A stretch of DNA of 64,000 nt, from assembly GCA_041397365.1 (NCBI GenBank), contig JAWKWT010000002.1:248001-312000 (forward strand), written 5' to 3'. Below the pieces are notes generated by a model that was not told the origin of the DNA, ran no database searches, and saw only the letters and a list, made by a program, of their open reading frames with translations. The position numbers and the translations under genes are program-made. The DNA comes from P52-10 sp041397365 (lineage in GTDB: Bacteria > Pseudomonadota > Alphaproteobacteria > Rhizobiales > Xanthobacteraceae). Below, one piece after another: positions 57,908 to 64,000 of the stretch (its first letter is position 1; every line of letters starts with the position of its first letter).

Positions 57908-57934
57908 AAACGGCCGGGTCGTCCCCGGCCGTTT
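57908..57934. terminator. Bidirectional terminator between the MDR gene and tolB
   Basis: 11-bp perfect stem (AAACGGCCGGG / CCCGGCCGTTT) with loop TCGTC, A/T-flanked on both sides, between convergent genes. Confidence 0.8.
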
Positions 57935-57955
57935 CCAATTCAAGACAGTTTCACA

Positions 57956-59302
57956 TCACGACAACAACGGCGACCATGCGGGGTCGGAGGCGAAGCTCGG
58001 CGTCGGCAGCCGCAATTCGTTGCGGCCCGACACGTCGATCGTATAGAGCGACGGCCCGCCACCCTGATCGCGGAAGAACATCAGCACGCGGCCGTTCGGC
58101 GCGAAGGTCGGCCCTTCATTGTGGTAGCCCGAGGTCAGAAGCCGCTCGCCGGAACCGTCCGGCTTCATGATGCCGATCGAGAAGCTGCCGCCGCCCTGCT
58201 TGGTGAAGGCGATGAAGTCGCCGCGCGGCGACCAGACCGGCGTCGAGTAATTGCCCTCGCCGAAGGAGATGCGCTTGGCGCCGCCGCCATTCGCGCCCAT
58301 CACATAGATCTGCTGCTTGCCGCCGCGATCGGATTCGAAACAGATGTTCGCGCCGTCCGGCGAATAGCAGGGCGAGGTGTCGATCGCCGGCGTATCGGTC
58401 AGCCGCGTGGTCGATTTCGAGCGCAGGTCCATCACGAACAGATTGGCGTTGCCGCCCTGTTGCAGGCTCATGATGACGCGCTGGCCATCCGGCGAAAAGC
58501 GCGGCGCAAACGTCATGCCGGGGAAGTTGCCGACAACCTCGCGCTGGCCGGTTTCGATGTTGTAAAGCAGCACGCGCGGATCGCCCTGGCCGAACGCCAT
58601 ATAGGTGATCTCCTGCGTCGACGGCGAGAAGCGGGGCGTCAGCACGAGATCCGCGCCGCGCGTCAGATAGCGTACATTCGCGCCGTCCTGATCCATGATC
58701 GCCAGCCGTTTGACGCGGCGGTCTTTCGGACCGCTTTCGTCGACGAACACGATGCGGCTGTCGAAATATCCCTTCTCGCCGGTCAGCCGCTCATAGACCT
58801 GATCGGAAATGATGTGGGCGATGCGCCGCCAGAATTCCGCCGAGGTGAAATATTGATGGCCGGTGAGCTGCTGGCCGGAGAAAATATCCCACAGCCGGAA
58901 TTCGGCCTTCAGCCGGCCGTCCGGCTGGCGCGTGACGCGGCCCGTCACCAGCGCCTGCGCATTGATCTGACGCCAGCTCTGGAACTGCGGCGGCACGTCG
59001 ATATTGGTGATGCGCTCGATATAGGCGGCCGGATCGATCGGCGCGAACAGCCCGCTGCGGCGCAGATTGTTGGTGATGACCTGCGTCACACCCGCGGCCG
59101 TCTCTCCGTCCACCGAGGAGCCGGCGACGAAGGTCGGGATCGCGATCGGGATCGGCTGGATGTTGCCGCTGTCGACCTGAAGCCGCGTCTGCGCGCGCAG
59201 CGCACGCGGCGCGACGCCGAACGCGGCGAGGCTCGCGCCCATGATGAGGCCCTGCCGGCGCGTGAAAAGTCTGCGCCCTTGGTCTGAAAAATCGCGGCTC
59301 AT
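57956..59302 (-). CDS. tolB: Tol-Pal system beta-propeller protein TolB
   Basis: Periplasmic protein that contacts Pal. 448 residues: export signal with a twin-arginine look (FTRRQGLIMGASLAAFG), N-terminal TolB domain, then the beta-propeller with repeated SPDG-type turns (RFSPDGQRVIMS; CYSPDGANICFESDRGGKQQ). Ends FASDPAWSPLLS. Start at MSRDFSDQ (59302). The frame is open through tolA upstream by chance. Confidence 0.94.
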   Translation of the reverse strand: MSRDFSDQGRRLFTRRQGLIMGASLAAFGVAPRALRAQTRLQVDSGNIQPIPIAIPTFVAGSSVDGETAAGVTQVITNNLRRSGLFAPIDPAAYIERITNIDVPPQFQSWRQINAQALVTGRVTRQPDGRLKAEFRLWDIFSGQQLTGHQYFTSAEFWRRIAHIISDQVYERLTGEKGYFDSRIVFVDESGPKDRRVKRLAIMDQDGANVRYLTRGADLVLTPRFSPSTQEITYMAFGQGDPRVLLYNIETGQREVVGNFPGMTFAPRFSPDGQRVIMSLQQGGNANLFVMDLRSKSTTRLTDTPAIDTSPCYSPDGANICFESDRGGKQQIYVMGANGGGAKRISFGEGNYSTPVWSPRGDFIAFTKQGGGSFSIGIMKPDGSGERLLTSGYHNEGPTFAPNGRVLMFFRDQGGGPSLYTIDVSGRNELRLPTPSFASDPAWSPLLS

Positions 59303-59330
59303 TTTGCAATCGATCCCTGGTGTCCTGAAG

Positions 59331-59413
59331 TCGAATCGCTTCAACCCCTGACAGTCTTGTTTGAGCATGATCCCGTTGCGAAAATCCGTTCCAACTTTTC
59401 GCAGATCATGCTC
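59331..59413. repeat. Dispersed palindromic repeat, copy C
   Basis: Core 59363-59413 (GAGCATGATC to GATCATGCTC), preceded by the same left flank as copy A (TCGAATCGCTTCAA then CCCTGACA). Lies between tolA and tolB within the operon; its right end abuts the tolA stop codon. Confidence 0.8.
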
Positions 59414-60375
59414 TAGCGAAACAAATCTCTCGAACTGAACGTGATGTCGAGCCGGTCCCAGCCGCCGGCATATTCCTGCGGCGGCAGGAACGAATAGGGC
59501 TGGCACTGCTGGATGGCGCGGATCGCGCTCTCGGCGATCGCGGGGCCTGCGGCGTTGCGCGGCCCTTCGAGCAGCCGCGGCATGCCGGCGACGGAGCCGT
59601 CCTTGCGCAGCTCGAAATAGACGCGGATCTCGATGTTCTCGGCGTCGCGCACGCCGGCCGGCACGTTCCAGCATTGCTTGATGCGGGCCTGCAACGCGCC
59701 GACCCAGCTCATCGTCAGCCGCTGCGCCTGCCCGGTCGATGTGCCGAACGAGGAGGTGTTGTTGATCGTGTCGCCGGCCGTCGCGTGACGCGACGGATCG
59801 CGCTTGTCGAGCAGGGCCGCGATCTTCGACTGGTCGAAGGTGCGCTCCTTCTTCGGCTTCTCGTCCTTCTTCGGCTTCTCTTCCTTTTTCGGCTCGACCT
59901 TGGCTTCCTTCTTCTCGACCGGCTTCTTGGCCAGATCCTTCTTCAGCGCCTCGGCGATCTGATCGACCGGCGGCTTCGGATCGGGCTTCTTCTCGACCGG
60001 CTTTTGCGGCTCTGGCTTCTTTTCCGGTGGCTTCGGCGGCTCGGGCTTTTTCTCCGGCGGCTTCGGCGGCTCCGGCGGCTTCTCGGAGGTCGCCGCGACT
60101 TCCTTCTTGTCGATCTTGCCGACGGTTTCTTCCACCGGCTTCGGCTCGGCCACCTTCTCGACCAGCGGCTTGGGGTTTTCCTTCTGCCCGGTCTTGACGC
60201 CCTTGGTGATCTGCGAAAGCTGCTCGGAGGAAATGATATCGACCGGCAGCGCCTCCTGCGGCGTCGCGTCGAGGGAGCGCGTCGAAAACGACACGAGTCC
60301 CCATCCCATCACTCCGACATGCAAGGCAAGTGATGCGGCCAGCGACTTGTCGATCTCGTATCCGGCGATCTTCAA
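59413..60375 (-). CDS. tolA: TolA-like inner-membrane energy transducer
   Basis: 320 residues: short cytoplasmic start, one membrane helix (AASLALHVGVMGWGLVSF), a long Lys/Pro/Glu-rich periplasmic arm (about residues 70-185, repeated PPEKKPEP units), and a C-terminal TolA/TonB-like domain (MSWVGALQARIKQCWNVPAG). Links TolQR proton-motive energy to TolB-Pal. The Pro/Lys repeats are normal for the periplasm-spanning arm. Confidence 0.92.
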   Translation of the reverse strand: MKIAGYEIDKSLAASLALHVGVMGWGLVSFSTRSLDATPQEALPVDIISSEQLSQITKGVKTGQKENPKPLVEKVAEPKPVEETVGKIDKKEVAATSEKPPEPPKPPEKKPEPPKPPEKKPEPQKPVEKKPDPKPPVDQIAEALKKDLAKKPVEKKEAKVEPKKEEKPKKDEKPKKERTFDQSKIAALLDKRDPSRHATAGDTINNTSSFGTSTGQAQRLTMSWVGALQARIKQCWNVPAGVRDAENIEIRVYFELRKDGSVAGMPRLLEGPRNAAGPAIAESAIRAIQQCQPYSFLPPQEYAGGWDRLDITFSSRDLFR

Positions 60376-60379
60376 GCGG

Positions 60380-60841
60380 TCAGGTCCCCTGCTCCATTTC
60401 CGTCACCAGCGCGACACGCTTGAAGCCGGCGGCGGAGAGACGGCCCATCACCTTCATGATGGTTTCCCAATTGGCTTTCTTGTCGCCGCGGACGAAAATC
60501 CGCTCGTCGAGACCGCCGCGCGCTTCGGCAACGGCCTTCAGCTTGGCGACCAGTTCGTCCGGCTGAATCTCGGTGTTCTCGCCGAGAAACACCTTGCCGT
60601 CGCTCTTGACGGACAGCGTGAGCGGCTCCTTGTCGATGTCGAGCGTCTTGGCCTGCGTCTGCGGCAGGTCGATCGGCACGCCGACCGTCAGCATCGGGGC
60701 TGCCACCATGAAGATGATCAGCAACACCAGCATGACGTCGACCATCGGCGTGACGTTGATCTCGGCCATCACCGCCGCCCGGCGGCGGCCGCGACGCCGG
60801 CCGCCACCGCCGGCGGATGCTCCTGCTGCGCTCATTCCCAT
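60380..60841 (-). CDS. tolR: TolR (ExbD/TolR family)
   Basis: 153 residues. Basic N-terminus, then the conserved INVTPMVDVMLVLLIIFMV helix containing the essential aspartate, then the periplasmic domain. Forms the proton channel with TolQ. Four bases separate it from tolA. An Arg/Gly-rich cytoplasmic N-terminus of about 23 residues is distinctive. Confidence 0.95.
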   Translation of the reverse strand: MGMSAAGASAGGGGRRRGRRRAAVMAEINVTPMVDVMLVLLIIFMVAAPMLTVGVPIDLPQTQAKTLDIDKEPLTLSVKSDGKVFLGENTEIQPDELVAKLKAVAEARGGLDERIFVRGDKKANWETIMKVMGRLSAAGFKRVALVTEMEQGT

Positions 60842-60883
60842 GATGCGCTCAAACTCCTCTTGCGATCCCGCGCGCGGTCCCCA

Positions 60884-61585
60884 TCAGGCCCGCTCGTCGA
60901 TCTGACGCGACAGGATCGCGGAAAACTCATCGGCAAAACCTTCAAGGCGTTGCGCCTGCCGGTTCACCTCGGACGTGAACTTATTGTAGAAAATCGTGGC
61001 AGGAATTGCGGCGATCAGGCCGATCGCCGTGGCGAAAAGCGCCTCCGCGATGCCGGGCGCGACCACGGCCAGCGAGGTGTTCTTCGACGCCGCGATCGCC
61101 TGGAAGCTGCTCATGATGCCCCAGACGGTTCCAAACAGGCCGACGAACGGCCCGGCCGACCCGACCGTGGCGAGCACCAGCAGCCGCCGCTCCAGCCGGT
61201 CGACTTCGCGCGCGATCGACACGTCCATCACCTTGTCGATGCGCATCTGAAGGCCGGCGAAGGAGCGCGACTGGCTTTCGAACGAGCGTTTCCATTCGCG
61301 CATCGCCGCCACGAACAGCGCCGCCATCGATTGCGTCGGCTTGGACGAGAGCGAGCGGTAAAGCTCCTCGATCGACTGGCCGGACCAGAACGCCTGCTCG
61401 AAGCGGTCCATCGCGCGTTTGGCGCGCGCATACATGAACATCTTGTCGATCGCGATCGCCCACACCCAGACCGAACAGACGATCAGGCCGAGCATCACAG
61501 CTTTCACGACCCAATGCGCCTGCCAGAACAGGGAGATCAGGGAAACATCCGCAACAACGGCAGGCGCGAGTTCGGTCGGATTCAT
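60884..61585 (-). CDS. tolQ: TolQ (MotA/TolQ/ExbB family)
   Basis: 233 residues, three membrane helices. Start at MNPTELAPAVVAD. The family core is seen in LERRLLVLATVGSAGPFVGL and GTVWGIMSSFQAIA continuing to the ATAIGLIAAIPATIFYNKF helix. Energises TolA with TolR. First gene of tolQRAB. Confidence 0.95.
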   Translation of the reverse strand: MNPTELAPAVVADVSLISLFWQAHWVVKAVMLGLIVCSVWVWAIAIDKMFMYARAKRAMDRFEQAFWSGQSIEELYRSLSSKPTQSMAALFVAAMREWKRSFESQSRSFAGLQMRIDKVMDVSIAREVDRLERRLLVLATVGSAGPFVGLFGTVWGIMSSFQAIAASKNTSLAVVAPGIAEALFATAIGLIAAIPATIFYNKFTSEVNRQAQRLEGFADEFSAILSRQIDERA

Positions 61586-61958
61586 CGGTCGTGTCTCTTT
61601 CGGGCGCGTAGGGTCCCGTGATCGAATGACGCAGGCAACGAACGCGGCGGCGGAGTCACCGATCGCCGGGCCGGATTCATGTCGCGTGGGAGGCCCATCC
61701 AAGGCCGCGCCATGCATCCCCGCTCATGGTGTCAAAACGAGGGCTGACCCCGCGCCGCACAACTTCAACCAAACGCTAAGGTTGGTTAAGGGACGGTTAC
61801 CGCGGGACGTGCAGGCGCGGAAAAGCGCAGCCGGGTCAATCGGTCACGGCCGATGGAACCGGTTCTCGGACGCTTCGGCGGGGGATTTTCGGGCGTTTGC
61901 GCGAATCGCCTCGGTACAGCGCGGGAACTGCCGGCTGGCCGGTTCCGCGCCGAACGGT
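61586..61958. other. Region upstream of tolQ
   Basis: 373 bases between the stress-protein stop and tolQ start, no gene seen. Presumably holds the tol promoter. A near-CtrA sequence (TTAA-N7-TTAC) lies at 61786-61800, one mismatch from consensus. Confidence 0.5.
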
Positions 61959-62801
61959 TCAGTGGGCGATGAACAGCGGCAGCTTGGCGTCTGCGAGCAC
62001 CTTTCGCGAAACACTGCCCTGCAACCACTGCCGCAGGCCCCCTTCCGCCTGCGCGCCCATCACCAGCAGGTCGGCGTTGACACGCCCCACCTCGGTCGTG
62101 ATCGCCTTGGCGGTGCCGAGATGATCGCTGGTCACGCGCATCAGTTCGGCCGAAATGCCATTATGGGCGAGTTTCGCCAGAAGTCCGTCGCCCGGATGAT
62201 ATTGCTCGCCGGCGCGACGCAGCGGCGGATCGACCAGCAGCACCGACACCTTCTTGGCGATCTCCAGCAGCGGCATCGCCCGCACGACGGCTCTTGAAGC
62301 CGCCCGGCTTCCGTCCCAGGCGATCACGATATGGTTGAATATTGGCTGGGACGTGGCGCCATGCGGCAGGCACAGAATGCCGCAACCGCCATTGACCAGC
62401 GCCTGATCGATCACCGCCTTCATCAGTTCGGCCTTGGTCGAATCGGTCGGAATGGTCGTGATGAAAATATCGCTGAGGCGCGCGAACTCGACGACGGATT
62501 CGCCGAGATAGGCCATCACTTCATTGATGAGAACGACGCTCACCGGCTGCGGCAGCGCGGCGAACCGCTCCAGCGCCTTGTCCCTCAGCTCCTCGCCTTT
62601 CGCGAGCGATTCCTTGCGCAACTCGTCGTCGATCGGGACCATCTGGATCGCGGGATCGGTCACGACGATCTGCGCCGGCGAAATCTCGTTCGTGACGACG
62701 ACCCGGACGAAGCCGCCGAAATGCCTGGCGAAATTCTCGGCGCAGGCGAATCGCTTTTCGTCATAGGCGCCGCCGGTCGACACCACGAGAACGTCTTTCA
62801 T
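61959..62801 (-). CDS. Universal stress protein, two tandem Usp domains
   Basis: 280 residues. The second UspA domain (from about residue 155, HIVIAWDGSRAASRAVVRAM) carries the G-2x-G-9x-G-type ATP loop MGAQAEGGLRQWLQGSVSRK. The first domain (MKDVLVVSTGGAYDEKRFAC) is more divergent. The role in stress survival is family knowledge; no partner is adjacent. Confidence 0.88.
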   Translation of the reverse strand: MKDVLVVSTGGAYDEKRFACAENFARHFGGFVRVVVTNEISPAQIVVTDPAIQMVPIDDELRKESLAKGEELRDKALERFAALPQPVSVVLINEVMAYLGESVVEFARLSDIFITTIPTDSTKAELMKAVIDQALVNGGCGILCLPHGATSQPIFNHIVIAWDGSRAASRAVVRAMPLLEIAKKVSVLLVDPPLRRAGEQYHPGDGLLAKLAHNGISAELMRVTSDHLGTAKAITTEVGRVNADLLVMGAQAEGGLRQWLQGSVSRKVLADAKLPLFIAH

Positions 62802-62979
62802 TCGTTGCTCCCCAAGGCACCCGAACCCCACGCGGCGATGGTGCATCAGGCCGATCCGTTCCACAAGGCGACACCTGCCCCTGCGGCTATATTTCCTCCA
62901 CGAAAGAAACCGCCCGCCGGCGCGGACTGCGCAGACGGGCGGCGAACGATAAGTCCTGGAACGGGAGGACGGTCGGGCC

Positions 62980-63435
62980 TTACGGCGTGTGATCGACCGT
63001 CGGCGGCGTCGGGCGCGAGCGGCGCTCGGCCATGAACTGGTCGAACTCGGCCTTGTCCTTGGCGTGGCGCAGCCGGTCAAGGAAATCCTTGAACTCGTTC
63101 TGCTCGTCCTCCAGGCGCTTCAGCGTCTCGGAGCGATACTCGTCGAAGGCGCGGTTGCCGCTGGACGGTGCGCCGTAACGCCCGTCCATGCGCGAGCGCA
63201 TCCGCTCCATCTTGTACTGCATCTTTTCCATCTTGTTCTGCCAACGGCCGGAGCATCCGTACATTCTGCGTCCCCATATGATGTAGGCAAGGATGGCGAG
63301 CCCGACGGGCCACCACAAAATGAAGCCAAGGATCATCAGGGCGATCCAGCCCGGATGCGATGGCGTCTCAAGAAAACTGCGACCCTCGGACCAGTTCGGT
63401 CGGCCCCAGCGGTCGCTGTCTGCGGTGTTGGACAT
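62980..63435 (-). CDS. DUF2852 membrane-anchored protein
   Basis: 151 residues. N-terminal region WGRPNWSEGRSFLETPSHPG, one strong hydrophobic segment (WIALMILGFILWWPVGLAIL), then a Met/Arg/Lys-rich cytoplasmic coil (NKMEKMQYKMERMRSRMDGR) and an EFKDFLDRLRHAKDKAEFDQF helix. This is the DUF2852 layout. A perfect 19-bp palindrome lies 36-54 bases upstream. Function unknown. Confidence 0.88.
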   Translation of the reverse strand: MSNTADSDRWGRPNWSEGRSFLETPSHPGWIALMILGFILWWPVGLAILAYIIWGRRMYGCSGRWQNKMEKMQYKMERMRSRMDGRYGAPSSGNRAFDEYRSETLKRLEDEQNEFKDFLDRLRHAKDKAEFDQFMAERRSRPTPPTVDHTP

Positions 63436-63470
63436 CGATCCTCTCCCGTATGTGGCGTGAGCCACTGTGA

Positions 63471-63489
63471 ATGTAAATAACATTTACAT
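63471..63489. promoter_or_regulatory. Palindromic operator candidate upstream of the DUF2852 gene
   Basis: ATGTAAAT-AAC-ATTTACAT, perfect 8-bp arms with a 3-base spacer, in the AT-rich promoter region of the DUF2852 gene and about 100 bases downstream of a TetR-family gene. The sequence type (TTTACAT/ATGTAAA) resembles TetR-family operators. Confidence 0.6.
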
Positions 63490-63588
63490 AAATAGCGGAG
63501 GCGGATCGGAAGTCAAGCGCAACCGGTCAACAAATCCGTGAGGAATGTTTCGTGATCTGTTTCATTTGGGGGCTTCGCAGCGTTGCCG

Positions 63589-63999
63589 TCATTTCGCGGA
63601 ACCGCCGGTCGGAAATCCCAACCCGCGCAGATAGATCAGCACACCGGCTTCCAGCAGGTCGTCGGGCGTCATCGGCAGCTTGCGCCGCGCGCCGTCGCCG
63701 CGCGCGAACAGCGAGGCGATGCCGTGCGACATCGACCAGATATGCAGCGCCATCATCATTGCCGGCGGGCGCGACACGCCCGGCGGTGTCAGCGCCGCGA
63801 GCCGTTCAGCGGCGCCGCGAATAACCATGAAGGCGCGCTCGCCGGCGGCGTTGAGCGCGGGATAATCGTCGACGGGCAGCCCGGATTCGAACATCGCCGA
63901 ATAGGAGGCCGGCTCGTCGCGCGCGAATTGCAGATAGGCGCGGCCGAGCCGCTCGAATGCCGTCGGCGTATCGGGCCGGCCGTCGTCCCACGCCGCGTT
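63589..63999 (-). CDS. TetR/AcrR-family regulator, C-terminal part (5' end outside window)
   Basis: 137 residues of a ligand-binding domain: AYLQFARDEPASYSAMFESG, then MVIRGAAERLAAL and MMMALHIWSMSHGIASLFAR. This is the WHG/TetR_C_13-type domain found with an N-terminal TetR helix-turn-helix, which would lie beyond base 64000. Ligand unknown. It probably controls the palindrome in front of the DUF2852 gene (inference from position). Confidence 0.82.
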   Translation of the reverse strand, partial: NAAWDDGRPDTPTAFERLGRAYLQFARDEPASYSAMFESGLPVDDYPALNAAGERAFMVIRGAAERLAALTPPGVSRPPAMMMALHIWSMSHGIASLFARGDGARRKLPMTPDDLLEAGVLIYLRGLGFPTGGSAK

Positions 64000-64000
64000 C

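Noticed and set aside
59820..60120. Short tandem repeats that could suggest a repeat array or CRISPR
   Set aside because: They encode the Lys/Pro/Glu arm of TolA; there are no spacers and no cas genes in the window.
57956..60304. 782-codon frame running through tolA into tolB
   Set aside because: The first part is the tolA gene in a wrong frame; TolB begins at 59302 with its own export signal.
61786..61800. CtrA-like TTAA-N7-TTAC upstream of tolQ
   Set aside because: One mismatch in the second half-site and about 200 bases from the start; too weak to report as a site.

Overview
The window is about 64 kb of GC-rich, gene-dense chromosome from an alphaproteobacterium of the Hyphomicrobiales (Rhizobiales), most like the Bradyrhizobium/Afipia/Xanthobacteraceae side. 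The evidence is the product set and order (uvrC-pgsA-moaD-moaE, tolQRAB, pal-cpoB-tilS-ftsH, a MarR/OmpR/kinase trio resembling petP-petR, lumazine synthase of the RibH2 kind, CtrA-type boxes). No rRNA, tRNA, CRISPR array, integrase or complete insertion sequence was seen.

Layout. 0-4.5 kb: fatty-acid beta-oxidation operon (C-terminal part of fadE, thiolase, fadJ). 4.9-10.6 kb: complete Dpp/Opp-type ABC importer operon. 10.8-19.1 kb: mostly small or conserved hypothetical genes, a flavin reductase, a Nudix hydrolase, a secreted caspase-like protein, a beta-lactamase-fold esterase and two MaoC dehydratases. 19.1-30.3 kb: enolase-superfamily enzyme, ychF-pth-rplY, a tyrosine phosphatase, pgeF-midA-lgt, dienelactone hydrolase, ubiK, a lipoprotein, prs and ribH. 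30.9-36.7 kb: ybjN-like, proC, a kinase/response-regulator/MarR operon, a branched-chain aminotransferase and ynfA. 36.7-41.2 kb: prmB-moaE-moaD-pgsA-uvrC. 41.5-46.2 kb: outer-membrane beta-barrel, cold-shock protein, rlmJ, RNase T2 and three small secreted proteins. 46.3-61.6 kb: ftsH-tilS-cpoB-pal and tolB-tolA-tolR-tolQ on the minus strand, separated by a roughly 5.6 kb accessory block (FeeM-like acyltransferase, GGDEF/EAL protein, fatty-acid desaturase, MDR oxidoreductase). 62-64 kb: universal stress protein, DUF2852 membrane protein and the C-terminal part of a TetR regulator.

Two themes stand out. First, eight genes carry reading-frame breaks that a one- or two-base correction repairs (dppF, the caspase gene, the enolase-superfamily gene, ychF, ftsH, the GGDEF/EAL gene, the desaturase, the MDR gene). 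Two of these are core housekeeping genes and most breaks sit in short homopolymers or GC repeats, so sequence or assembly error is the simplest reading. Second, there are several genuine oddities: an IlvE-type aminotransferase whose PLP-binding lysine position reads Asn; an AT-rich island with an orphan ORF next to a truncated VOC-protein gene; a dispersed palindromic repeat family at gene 3' ends; and palindromic operator candidates beside the MarR and TetR regulators.
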